Assembly (NCBI GenBank): GCA_016297675.1
Contig: JAEDGE010000056.1
Coordinates: forward strand, 1-12,441
DNA length: 12,441 nt
Direction of reading: 5' to 3'
DNA from: Oscillospiraceae bacterium
Lineage (GTDB): Bacteria > Bacillota > Clostridia > Oscillospirales > Ruminococcaceae
Shown piece after piece: positions 1 to 7,259 of this stretch. Below the pieces are notes generated by a model. It worked only from the letters and a program-made list of their open reading frames with translations. It was not told the origin of the DNA and did not search any database. Positions within the stretch are counted from its first letter, which is position 1. Each line of letters begins with the position of its first letter. Position numbers and translations under genes: made by a program.

Positions 1-163
1 AGCAGCCGCTTATGATTTCCTTTCCATCTAACCGAATCGCTGCTCTGCCATTGTGGTCAGGACTTTTGCTATAGGAGGTTGCGTAATATTGAATATGCCC
101 ACGCAGCGATGCCGCAAGATAATCATTTTCTAATTTCTGTCGGATTCCAGACCACGTTGCCAT
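1..163 (-). CDS. SF0329-like hypothetical protein, 5' part only
   Basis: The ATG at 161-163 is preceded on the minus strand by AAAAAAGGACGTG, a good ribosome binding site about 9 nt upstream. It opens an uninterrupted frame of 54 codons that runs off the left edge. The protein begins MATWSGIRQKLENDYLA and continues with SLRGHIQYYATSYSKSP and GRAAIRLDGKEI. The WSxIRQKLE start, the 'ASLRGHIQYY' segment and the 'RxAIRLDGKEI' strand resemble, from memory, the SF0329 family of small uncharacterised cytosolic proteins. No function is known to me for that family. There is no signal peptide. The gene lies downstream of the trp operon but is separated from it by a probable terminator at 272-301, so it is probably its own unit. 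No clear promoter was seen in 164-271. The family assignment is moderate; the existence of the coding region is well supported by the start and RBS. Confidence 0.72.
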   Translation of the reverse strand, partial: MATWSGIRQKLENDYLAASLRGHIQYYATSYSKSPDHNGRAAIRLDGKEIISGC

Positions 164-271
164 AAAATCACGTCCTTTTTTCTTGGAATCATTGTGTGAT
201 TGCATCATCAGAATGGATTCTATTTTCCATTTAATAGATAGGAATTTGCCTTTGAATAATGGCGTGTCTTC

Positions 272-301
272 AAAAAACGTTGATCTTCTGCCAATCAATC
301 G
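272..301 (-). terminator. Probable rho-independent terminator of the trp operon
   Basis: On the minus strand, 34 nt after the trpA stop, CG(A)TTGAT pairs with ATCAACG across a 9-nt loop. One bulged A interrupts a 7-bp stem, which is followed directly by TTTTTT (272-277). The stem is short and AT-rich, so termination may be partial. The remaining stretch 164-271 before the next gene shows nothing else clear. Confidence 0.55.
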
Positions 302-334
302 CTTCTGGCAGTCGGCTTTTAAATATTGGTTGCC

Positions 335-1123
335 TTACGCATCCAATGCGGTACGAATGTCATGTAAGAATTCGTACACCTTTTCCGGTGAATGATACTG
401 TTCCACCAGATTGACAACCGCACTGCCAATAATGACACCGTCACAGTACTGACTCATCTGCTTTGCTGCCTCTGGGCTGGAAATACCAAAGCCAACCATG
501 CACGGAATTTTTGCATATTTATGAATCGGTGCAAAGAATGATGAGAAATCGGTCTGAAACTTCGACCGCATACCTGTAACACCGTTCGAGGAAACACAGT
601 ACAGGAAACCAGTTGCATCCTCTGCAATCATCTGGGTTCTGCCTTCGCTTGCCGGTGTGACCAGACTGATGTTATGAATGCCGTACTTATCCGCATCGCC
701 CTGAATCTCATCCTTCTCCTCAAACGGCATATCCGGCACAATGACCCCGTCAATGCCTACTTCTTTGCAGGTGCGGAAGAAGTTTTCTGTGCCGTGCGAG
801 AAAATGGTATTCAGGTACATCATGAGCAGGAGCGGCATATCTGTCTGCTTCCGCAGCCGCTTGACCAATTCAAAAATGCCTGCCAATGTGGTTCCCTGTT
901 TCAAAGATTGTTCGCTTGCATGCTGAATAACGGGACCCTCTGCAATCGGGTCGGAAAACGGAACACCCAGTTCAATGATATTTGCTCCGGCTTCTTCCAT
1001 TTTTAAAACCAGTTGTTCTGTCAGGTCATAACCGCCATGTCCTGCGGTAATAAATGGAATCAAAGCCTTTTTTCCTTCTTGTTTCAACGCCTGTAAGGTG
1101 CGGTCAATTCTATTCTCAGTCAT
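335..1123 (-). CDS. trpA: Tryptophan synthase alpha chain
   Basis: TrpA splits indole-3-glycerol phosphate into glyceraldehyde 3-phosphate and indole, and passes indole to TrpB through a tunnel in the alpha2-beta2 complex in the cytoplasm. The 262-residue product has the usual TIM-barrel length. Visible landmarks are LIPFITAGHGGYD near residue 21, the catalytic segment ELGVPFSDPIAEGPVIQ with the general acid/base Glu at residue 51, VIVPDMPFEE in the middle, and MVGFGISSPEAA plus DGVIIGSAVV as the C-terminal phosphate-binding strands. The residue equivalent to enteric Asp60 is Glu62 here (AEGP instead of ADGP). The ATG at 1121-1123 is chosen as start. A TTG one codon upstream (1124-1126) is also spaced acceptably from the GAGGAG site, so the start is uncertain by one residue. 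The gene overlaps the 3' end of trpB by 8 nt, which suggests translational coupling, and it is the last cistron of the operon. Confidence 0.97.
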   Translation of the reverse strand: MTENRIDRTLQALKQEGKKALIPFITAGHGGYDLTEQLVLKMEEAGANIIELGVPFSDPIAEGPVIQHASEQSLKQGTTLAGIFELVKRLRKQTDMPLLLMMYLNTIFSHGTENFFRTCKEVGIDGVIVPDMPFEEKDEIQGDADKYGIHNISLVTPASEGRTQMIAEDATGFLYCVSSNGVTGMRSKFQTDFSSFFAPIHKYAKIPCMVGFGISSPEAAKQMSQYCDGVIIGSAVVNLVEQYHSPEKVYEFLHDIRTALDA

Positions 1124-2303
1124 CAATTTTCACTCCTCTGTATTCTGCAATCTGCTGCATATCCTTGTCTCCACGACCGGACAGACAGATGATCATAATC
1201 TGGTCTTTTTTCATGGTCGGTGCAATCTTCATGGCAGCTGCCACAGCATGAGCCGATTCGATTGCCGGAATGACTCCTTCTTTTTTCGAGAGATATTCCA
1301 ATGCCTGTACGGCTTCTTCGTCTGTAATGGCAACATAATCTGCCCGACCGGTTTTATACAGATCGGCGTGTTCCGGTCCGATGCCCGGATAGTCCAGACC
1401 AGCAGAAATCGAGAAGACTGGTGCAATCTGTCCCTCTTCATTTTGCAGGAAATAGGACTTCATGCCATGGAAAATGCCCAGTGTGCCTTTTGTCAGCGTT
1501 GCAGCGTGGAAAGCAGTATCCACGCCTCTTCCGGCAGCTTCCGCACCAACCAGACGTACGCTTTTGTCTGGAATAAAGTCATAGAATGCACCCATTGCGT
1601 TGGAACCGCCGCCAACACATGCAACCACGCAATCTGGCAGAACGCCTTCTTTCTCCTGTAACTGCTGTTTTGCTTCTTCTCCAATAATTTTCTGGAAATC
1701 TCTGACCATCATCGGATATGGGTGTGGTCCCATGACAGAACCAATCAGATAATAGGTGGTGTCAATGTTGGTGACCCAATCCCGCATGGCTTCGTTGATG
1801 GCATCCTTCAGTGTGCCAGTACCATTGTCCACGCTGCGAACCTTTGCACCCAGCAGTTCCATACGATAGGCATTCAGCTTTTGCCGTTCTACATCTTCTT
1901 TTCCCATGAATACTTCGCATTCTAAGTCGAACAGGGCACACGCTGTTGCCGTTGCTACGCCGTGCTGACCGGCACCGGTTTCTGCAATGATTCTCTTTTT
2001 TCCCATTCGCTTTGCAAGCAAAATCTGTCCCAGTACATTGTTAATCTTGTGTGCACCGGTGTGATTCAAATCTTCTCGCTTGAGATAGATTTTGCATCCG
2101 CCCAAGTCCTTTGTCATCCGTTCTGCATAATAGAGCAGAGACGGTCGGTTTGCATACTCTCTGCAAAGCCGCCGATATTCCTCCCAGAATGCCGGATCTT
2201 CTTTTGCTTCTGCATATGCCGTTTCCAGTTCGTGAACGGCATTCATGACGGTTTCGGGAACATACTGTCCGCCGAACATCCCAAATCTGCCTACTTTACC
2301 CAT
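1116..2303 (-). CDS. trpB: Tryptophan synthase beta chain
   Basis: TrpB is the PLP-dependent beta subunit that condenses indole with L-serine to give L-tryptophan, the last step of the pathway. The product is 395 residues, typical of TrpB1-type enzymes. Key sites seen are the PLP-binding lysine in HTGAHKINN (Lys86), the catalytic glutamate in AETGAGQHGVATA (Glu108), the phosphate-binding glycine loop GGGSNAMG (about 230-237), and SAGLDYPGIGPEHA, which is part of the COMM-domain/active-site region. The start ATG lies 4 nt after the trpF stop, and its ribosome binding site (GAGGAG) sits inside the last trpF codons, so translation is probably coupled. The 3' end overlaps trpA. All key residues are present. 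Confidence 0.98.
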   Translation of the reverse strand: MGKVGRFGMFGGQYVPETVMNAVHELETAYAEAKEDPAFWEEYRRLCREYANRPSLLYYAERMTKDLGGCKIYLKREDLNHTGAHKINNVLGQILLAKRMGKKRIIAETGAGQHGVATATACALFDLECEVFMGKEDVERQKLNAYRMELLGAKVRSVDNGTGTLKDAINEAMRDWVTNIDTTYYLIGSVMGPHPYPMMVRDFQKIIGEEAKQQLQEKEGVLPDCVVACVGGGSNAMGAFYDFIPDKSVRLVGAEAAGRGVDTAFHAATLTKGTLGIFHGMKSYFLQNEEGQIAPVFSISAGLDYPGIGPEHADLYKTGRADYVAITDEEAVQALEYLSKKEGVIPAIESAHAVAAAMKIAPTMKKDQIMIICLSGRGDKDMQQIAEYRGVKIDD

Positions 2304-2307
2304 GATT

Positions 2308-2925
2308 TTACGCTCCTCGTATGATGGTAATAATTTGTTTCATTTTATCTGGTGACTTGACACCGTTTTCTTCGATTCCACTGGAAAAATCCACGCCGGA
2401 CGGCTGTACCATAGCAATCGCCTGTCTGATATTTTCTGGTTTTAAGCCGCCTGCCAGAAAGAACGGTCGCTGCCATTGTCGTTGTGCAAACAAATTCCAG
2501 TCTGCACAGATTCCCGTACCGCCGACTGCGGTTCCGGTATTGCCCTCCAATACGAGGCAATCTGCCGGAAAGGTTGCAGCCGCTTCCAGTTCTTCCGCTG
2601 TGCCAATCCGCAGTGCCTTCCAGACTGGCAGGTTCGTCATTTGCTGTAATTGCCGAACCTGTTCTGGTGTTTCTGCTCCATGCAGCTGTATCTCATCCAG
2701 ATGCAGCTGTTCTGTTATCTGCAAAATGGTTTCTGTTGTTTCATTGACAAATACACCGACCGCCTGCACCGCTGCGGATTTCTGCTGTATCAGTTGTTTT
2801 GCGGTAGAAAGCGGTACGCTTCGCCGAAAACCGGCACTCAATATCATTCCCATATAATCCGGCTGTAACACATTGATGGCAGCAACATCTTCCAATCGCC
2901 GGATTCCGCAAAATTTGATTTTCAT
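2308..2925 (-). CDS. trpF: Phosphoribosylanthranilate isomerase
   Basis: TrpF carries out the Amadori rearrangement of N-(5-phosphoribosyl)anthranilate to CdRP, between the TrpD and TrpC steps. The 205-residue length fits the monofunctional TIM-barrel enzyme. The N-terminus MKIKFCGIRR carries the general-base cysteine (Cys6). The C-terminal segment GVDFSSGIEENGVKSPDK carries the general-acid aspartate (Asp179), and the LAGGLKPENI and GGTG segments supply phosphate binding. The ATG overlaps the trpC stop as ATGA (2922-2925), the classic coupling arrangement. In some bacteria trpF is fused to trpC; here it is a separate protein while trpG and trpD are fused. Confidence 0.97.
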   Translation of the reverse strand: MKIKFCGIRRLEDVAAINVLQPDYMGMILSAGFRRSVPLSTAKQLIQQKSAAVQAVGVFVNETTETILQITEQLHLDEIQLHGAETPEQVRQLQQMTNLPVWKALRIGTAEELEAAATFPADCLVLEGNTGTAVGGTGICADWNLFAQRQWQRPFFLAGGLKPENIRQAIAMVQPSGVDFSSGIEENGVKSPDKMKQIITIIRGA

Positions 2926-3701
2926 AGATTCTCCCGTAAGGTTTGCATCGCAGTTGCCACATTGCCGCTTCGCATGAGGGTTTCACCAATCAGCACGGCA
3001 TCTGCACCATACTGCCGGACGGTTTTCAGGTCCTCGTGGGATTGCATTCCGCTTTCGGAAACCAGAATGCAATCCTTTGGCACCATCGCAGCAAGACGCT
3101 GTGTGGTTGCCAAATCGACCTGAAACGTCTTGAGGTTGCGGTTGTTGATACCGCAGATTTTTGCACCGCAGTCCAATATCTGCTGCATTTCCGCCTCGTT
3201 GTGTGCCTCAAACAGGCAGTGCAAACCCAGTTCCGTGGCATATTGGTAGAATTGCCGCATAGTTTCTGCATCCAGAATCGCCGCAATCAGCAGAATGGCA
3301 TCTGCTCCCATCACTCTTGCTTCATCAATCTGATAGGTGTCAATGATGAAATCCTTCCGCAGCATGGGAATAGAAACCGCTGCTCGAATGTCTCGGAAAT
3401 ATTGGCTGCTGCCCTGAAAATAGTGTTCCTCTGTCAGGCAGGAAATCGCATCTGCTCCGGCACGCTCATAGGCAACAGCCTGTTCGACCGGATGAAAGTC
3501 TGCACAAATGACAGACTTGGAGGGGGAGGCTTTCTTTACCTCTGCAATGATGGAAAGCCGTCCTGTACGCAGAGCATCCGGAAAGGAGAGAACAGACCGT
3601 TTTGTCTGCAGTGCCAGTGATCGCATGGTCTGCCGGTCGGTTTCTGCCAGTTCTCTTGCAAGTTGCTCTTTTCGTTTTGCAACAATGTCATCTAAAATCA
3701 T
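2922..3701 (-). CDS. trpC: Indole-3-glycerol phosphate synthase
   Basis: TrpC closes the indole ring, converting CdRP to indole-3-glycerol phosphate with loss of CO2 and water. The 259-residue product matches a monofunctional enzyme. Visible active-site segments are IIAEVKKASPSKS (Glu54 and Lys56), MLRKDFIID (Lys116), LFEAHNE, GINNRNLKTF and VSESGM near the C-terminus, followed by GADAVLIGETLMRS for phosphate binding. The start ATG follows the trpGD stop by 12 nt and is preceded by AAAGGAACC as ribosome binding site. The stop overlaps the trpF start by 4 nt. Confidence 0.97.
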   Translation of the reverse strand: MILDDIVAKRKEQLARELAETDRQTMRSLALQTKRSVLSFPDALRTGRLSIIAEVKKASPSKSVICADFHPVEQAVAYERAGADAISCLTEEHYFQGSSQYFRDIRAAVSIPMLRKDFIIDTYQIDEARVMGADAILLIAAILDAETMRQFYQYATELGLHCLFEAHNEAEMQQILDCGAKICGINNRNLKTFQVDLATTQRLAAMVPKDCILVSESGMQSHEDLKTVRQYGADAVLIGETLMRSGNVATAMQTLRENL

Positions 3702-3713
3702 ATGGTTCCTTTC

Positions 3714-5348
3714 TTATGCCAAGGTATTGGTGAATGCCTTGAGTTCTTCCAGCTTTGTCAGTGCCGCACCGCTGTCAATTGTTTCGGCAGCCAGAGCGAC
3801 ACCTTCACCAATGCTGTTTGCCTTTCCTGCAACATACAGTGCACAGCCGGCATTCAGTAAGACAATATTCCGCTTTGCATCCCGAATGCTTCCGGCAAGA
3901 ATGCCCTGTGTAATCAGTGCATTTTCCTCTGGTGTACCGCCAATGATTTCGGATTTTTCCGCCATTGGCAAGCCAAACTGTTCCGGTGTGATGGTGTATT
4001 CAAAAATGCCACCGTCTTTGATTTCTGCGACTTTCGTCGGGGCAGAGATGGAAATTTCATCGAAGCCGTCTTCGCCGTGCACAACCATTGCATGTTTGAT
4101 GCCAAGACCGCACAGTACTTTTGCCATCACGGTCAGCAGATGGTCATCATAGACACCGAGCAGGATATAGTCTGTTTCTGCTGGATTGGCAAGCGGTCCT
4201 AAAATGTTGAACACGGTACGAGTTTCCATTTCTTTTCTTGCTTTTGCAACATATTTCATTGAGCCGTGATAGCTCTGGGCAAACAGGAAGGAAATACCGA
4301 TTTCGTGAATGCAGTTTGCAGCCTGTTCTGGTGTGGTCTGAATTTTCACCCCGAGCCGTTCGAGGACATCTGCGGCACCGCTTTTACTGGAAACGCTGCG
4401 GTTGCCGTGCTTGGCAACTTTTGCACCGGCTGCTGCAATGACAAAGGAAGACGTGGTGGAAATATTAAAGGAATTGGAACGGTCGCCGCCTGTTCCCACA
4501 ATGTCAATCGCATCCTTGCAGTTCGGAACGGTTTTTGCTTTGGCACGCATGCCCTTTGCAAAACCTGTGATTTCCTCAATGGTTTCGCCCTTCATTCGCA
4601 GAGTGGTCAGAAATTCTGCAATCTGAATATCAGTTGCCGCATTGCTCATAATCAAATCCATTGCAGCGGATGCCTCTGCTTCTGTGAGGTCGCCGCCATT
4701 GAGAATTTTTTCTGCATAGGGCAGCAAGGCTTTTTTCGGCTGCTGTGGGGTCTGTGTTTTGGTTGGAAGAGAGACACCCGGCAGCAGATTCAGGAAGCGG
4801 ATTAAAATTTCCTTGCCTTCCTCGCTTAAAATGGATTCCGGATGGAATTGCAGACCATAAATCGGGAACTGTGTGTGTTCGATTGCCATAATCTGTCCGT
4901 TTTCATCTCTTGCAGTGATTCGCAGGCAGGATGGCAGAGAGGATTCCTCTACAATTAAAGAGTGATACCGACCGCAGGAAATTACCTGCGGCATGTCATG
5001 GAACAGAACGGACTGGGTATCTATTGCAATATTGCTTGCTTTGCCATGCATGAGATGTTCTGCCTGAACCACTTTTCCACCGAATGCTTCTGCAATGGCC
5101 TGATGTCCCAGACAGATGCCGAGAATCGGCATTTTTCCAGCGAATTTCCGGATGGCAGGAATGGAGATGCCGGCATCTTTCGGATAGCCCGGACCGGGAG
5201 AAATCAGAAGGGCATCCGGATGCATTGCTTCGATTTCTTCCAGTGTGATTTCATCGTTCCGGACAACCTGAATATCCGGATACAGTTCGCCGATATACTG
5301 ATACAGATTATAAGTGAACGAATCATAATTATCTAAAAAGAGAATCAT
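3714..5348 (-). CDS. trpGD: Bifunctional TrpG-TrpD: anthranilate synthase amidotransferase fused to anthranilate phosphoribosyltransferase
   Basis: This is one 544-residue polypeptide with two pathway enzymes. Residues 1-190 form a class I glutamine amidotransferase that releases ammonia for TrpE. It starts with MILFLDNYDSFTYNL and has the PGPGYP oxyanion strand near 51, the nucleophile Cys79 in GICLGHQ, and His169/Glu171 in FHPES. A Pro/Gln/Lys-rich linker (about 190-208) leads into anthranilate phosphoribosyltransferase. That domain has GTGGD (285-289) and NISTTSSFVIAAAG for PRPP binding, then KHGNRSVSSKSGAADVLE (313-330). It transfers the phosphoribosyl group to anthranilate. The start ATG overlaps the trpE stop as ATGA (5345-5348) and has an AAGGAGG site upstream. 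No stop or frameshift is seen at the junction, so the fusion looks genuine. Such fusions are known, for example in enteric bacteria. Confidence 0.97.
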   Translation of the reverse strand: MILFLDNYDSFTYNLYQYIGELYPDIQVVRNDEITLEEIEAMHPDALLISPGPGYPKDAGISIPAIRKFAGKMPILGICLGHQAIAEAFGGKVVQAEHLMHGKASNIAIDTQSVLFHDMPQVISCGRYHSLIVEESSLPSCLRITARDENGQIMAIEHTQFPIYGLQFHPESILSEEGKEILIRFLNLLPGVSLPTKTQTPQQPKKALLPYAEKILNGGDLTEAEASAAMDLIMSNAATDIQIAEFLTTLRMKGETIEEITGFAKGMRAKAKTVPNCKDAIDIVGTGGDRSNSFNISTTSSFVIAAAGAKVAKHGNRSVSSKSGAADVLERLGVKIQTTPEQAANCIHEIGISFLFAQSYHGSMKYVAKARKEMETRTVFNILGPLANPAETDYILLGVYDDHLLTVMAKVLCGLGIKHAMVVHGEDGFDEISISAPTKVAEIKDGGIFEYTITPEQFGLPMAEKSEIIGGTPEENALITQGILAGSIRDAKRNIVLLNAGCALYVAGKANSIGEGVALAAETIDSGAALTKLEELKAFTNTLA

Positions 5349-6811
5349 TGTGTTGCCTCCTTAATCGCATTGATAATGGCGAGTGCTTTGTTGACGGTTT
5401 CATAGTATTCATTTTCCGGCACGGAATCTGCCACAATGCCGGCTCCTGCCTGTACATATGCTTTTTCGTTGGTAAAGAGAACGGTGCGGATGGCAATGCA
5501 GGTATCCATATTGCCATCGAAGCCCAGATAGCCAACTGTACCGCCGTACAGACCACGTTTTTTCGGCTCAAACTGGTCGATCAGTTCCATTGCCCGTACT
5601 TTTGGAGCACCGGAGAGCGTTCCTGCTGGCAGAATCGCCATCAGTGCATCCAGTGCGGTCAGGTCTTTGCGAAGCGTGCCTTCTACATCGGAAACAAGGT
5701 GCATGACCTTGGATGCCCGTTCGGTCACCATATAGCGTGTGACGTGTACGCTGCCGAATTCGGAGACTTTTCCGACATCATTTCGTCCCAGATCCACCAG
5801 CATGGTGTGTTCTGCCCGTTCTTTCGGGTCAGCGAGCAGAGTTGCTTCATTCTGGGTATCCTCTTCCTGGGTTCTGCCCCTTGGTTTGGTACCGGCAATT
5901 GGGCGATTGTGAATCGTTCCATTTTTGACGCTTGCCAGCATTTCCGGAGAGGCACCAGCAACGTCATAAGTGGGAGTGTGGAAATAGTAGAGATAAGGGG
6001 AAGGATTGCTGACACGGAGTTTCCGGTACACATCAAAGCTGTCCGGCGGATTCTGAATTTCAAACCGCTGGGAAAGTACAATTTGAAAAATATCACCATT
6101 TACGATATAATCCTTTGCCTGTTTGACAATGTCCATATAGGCTTCTTTGGTGGTGTTGGAGTGTACAATTGCTGTTCCAGTTTTGATGGTCGGTTTGGGC
6201 GTGGGATTGTAGCAGCTGATTTTTTGTGCGATTTCTTCTGCTCTCCAGAGAGCTGCTGCATACTGGGCATCCAGATTGCCGTCTGTGTGCAGATTCTGGA
6301 TGACAATACCGTTGTGTTTGAGGTGGTCGTAGGCGACCAGTTCTTCATATAGAAACAAATCACAGTCCGGCATATGAATATCATCTTCCGGTACATGGAC
6401 AAGGGTCTTTTCCATATAGCGTACCGTGTCATAGCCGAAATATCCAATCAGACCGCCGGTAAAGTTGGGGGCATCCGGTAGAATGGGGGCATTGTATTGT
6501 GCCATCTGTTCTTTTAGGAACAGAATGGGATGATCGACCATCTGTGTTTGTTTCTTGCCATTTTCCAGAATGCAGGCAGTTGTGCCATGCATTTGAATTT
6601 CTCGCTTCGGATTGGCTCCAATGAAGGAATAGCGTCCCCATTGTAAACCGTTGTTGACGCTCTCCAGAATAAAGGCATTTTCTGCTCCTTCGGACATAGC
6701 ACGATACAGATTGATGGGGGTCTGGTTGTCAGCGGAGAAGTCATAGAAGACGGGAATGGTGTTATATTGTTTTGCAAGCTGCTTGACTTCTTCTAAAGAT
6801 GGTGTAAGCAT
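5345..6811 (-). CDS. trpE: Anthranilate synthase component I
   Basis: TrpE makes anthranilate from chorismate using ammonia delivered by the TrpG domain; this is the committed step. From the ATG at 6809-6811 the product is 488 residues, a normal length. The N-terminal half carries the ILES element (48-51) and NPSPY (269-273), which in this family form the tryptophan feedback site, so allosteric inhibition is expected. The chorismate-binding domain shows PIAGTKPRGR (304-313), LVDLGRNDVGKVS, LPAGTLSGAPKVRAM (394-408), GLYGGTVGYLG and QAGAGIVADS. This start is preferred over an open upstream extension to 7042, because it has AGGAGG about 8 nt upstream and because the extension would lie inside the T-box leader and terminator. 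First gene of the trp operon; overlaps trpGD by 4 nt. Confidence 0.97.
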   Translation of the reverse strand: MLTPSLEEVKQLAKQYNTIPVFYDFSADNQTPINLYRAMSEGAENAFILESVNNGLQWGRYSFIGANPKREIQMHGTTACILENGKKQTQMVDHPILFLKEQMAQYNAPILPDAPNFTGGLIGYFGYDTVRYMEKTLVHVPEDDIHMPDCDLFLYEELVAYDHLKHNGIVIQNLHTDGNLDAQYAAALWRAEEIAQKISCYNPTPKPTIKTGTAIVHSNTTKEAYMDIVKQAKDYIVNGDIFQIVLSQRFEIQNPPDSFDVYRKLRVSNPSPYLYYFHTPTYDVAGASPEMLASVKNGTIHNRPIAGTKPRGRTQEEDTQNEATLLADPKERAEHTMLVDLGRNDVGKVSEFGSVHVTRYMVTERASKVMHLVSDVEGTLRKDLTALDALMAILPAGTLSGAPKVRAMELIDQFEPKKRGLYGGTVGYLGFDGNMDTCIAIRTVLFTNEKAYVQAGAGIVADSVPENEYYETVNKALAIINAIKEATQ

Positions 6812-6880
6812 AGAGAAAACCTCCTGTTTTGATACAAGTTTCTTCTTGTCTGTACAAAGATATCTGTTGAAAATGGAACA

Positions 6881-6930
6881 ATAAAAAACAAAAAACGCCT
6901 GATGTCCCACTTTCCATGGGACGTCAGGCG
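6881..6930 (-). terminator. Regulatory terminator of the trp T-box leader
   Basis: On the minus strand CGCCTGACGTCCCA (6917-6930) pairs with TGGGACATCAGGCG (6896-6909) around a 7-nt loop, with one C-A mismatch in a 14-position stem. It is followed by TTTTTGTTTTTT. The CGTCCCA part of the 5' arm can instead pair with the T-box sequence TTGGGTGGC to form the antiterminator, giving mutually exclusive folds. It lies about 70 nt upstream of the trpE start. Confidence 0.93.
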
Positions 6931-7191
6931 AAAAATTCCATAACGTGTTGCCACCCAATTTCAGAAACAAAATGCTGTTTCCCTCTTTTCGAATACGCCG
7001 GACTTGCACCGGATATATTCTTATCCCGATAACGTAGGACATACGGCGACAGTTACTACCGCTTCTGCGGATTCCCTGTGCTTCTCACAAATCCATTCGC
7101 CATACCGCTTGCATATCAGGATTCCACCGCCCCTGACTCTCTGGATTGCCGCTCAGCAGGTTACTTGCCTTTGCTCTAAGAATTTCAATAT
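6881..7191 (-). promoter_or_regulatory. tRNA-Trp-sensing T-box leader of the trp operon
   Basis: This leader senses uncharged tRNA and allows trp transcription when tryptophan is short. In 5'-3' order on the minus strand the hallmarks are as follows. An AGTAA S-turn motif comes first, then AGAGAG plus a distal Stem I hairpin (TCAGG...CCTGA) with the GGTGGAA loop. The likely specifier TGGA has its UGG Trp codon at 7093-7095. A CCGC-AGAA-GCGG hairpin and an AGTAACTG...CGTTATCGG region like Stem II/IIAB follow, then a GAAAC...GTTTC Stem III. The T-box sequence GGGTGGCAACACG is at 6944-6956. The UGGC in the T-box bulge pairs with the 3' GCCA end expected of tRNA-Trp (discriminator G73), so codon and discriminator agree. 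The leader ends in the terminator at 6881-6930. The specifier was assigned by motif, not by folding software. Confidence 0.93.
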
Positions 7192-7197
7192 GGTTTT

Positions 7198-7226
7198 ATT
7201 ATATGCACTTTGATTTCGTTTGTCAA
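7198..7226 (-). promoter_or_regulatory. Consensus sigma-A promoter of the trp operon
   Basis: TTGACA (7221-7226) and TATAAT (7198-7203) are separated by exactly 17 nt on the minus strand, an exact match to the vegetative consensus. Transcription should start near 7191, directly before the T-box Stem I. A perfect promoter suits an operon controlled by premature termination rather than at initiation. Confidence 0.93.
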
Positions 7227-7259
7227 GGGAGTTCACATTTTTTTTACAATTATTTTTTC

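Noticed and set aside
183..395. 70-codon plus-strand frame at the left end
   Set aside because: No RBS, it overlaps the 3' end of trpA and the terminator on the other strand, and its composition looks like a shadow.
5348..6352. 334-codon plus-strand frame antisense to trpE
   Set aside because: Antisense shadow of trpE; no RBS, and low-plausibility Cys/Phe/Ile-rich composition.
6827..6862. Small hairpin (ACAAG-AAGAAA-CTTGT) just upstream of the trpE RBS
   Set aside because: Only 5 bp with a loosely paired flank and not covering the RBS. Too weak to claim as a regulatory element beyond the T-box.
6812..7042. Extension of trpE by 77 codons upstream
   Set aside because: It lies within the T-box leader and its terminator. 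The ATG at 6811 has an AGGAGG site and gives a normal TrpE length.
6990..7090. Cobalamin-riboswitch-like words (AGTAACTGTCGCC, GGTGCAAGTCCGG) in the trp leader
   Set aside because: Order and spacing do not match a B12 aptamer, and the surrounding Stem I, CGTTATCGG and T-box motifs fit a T-box leader fully.
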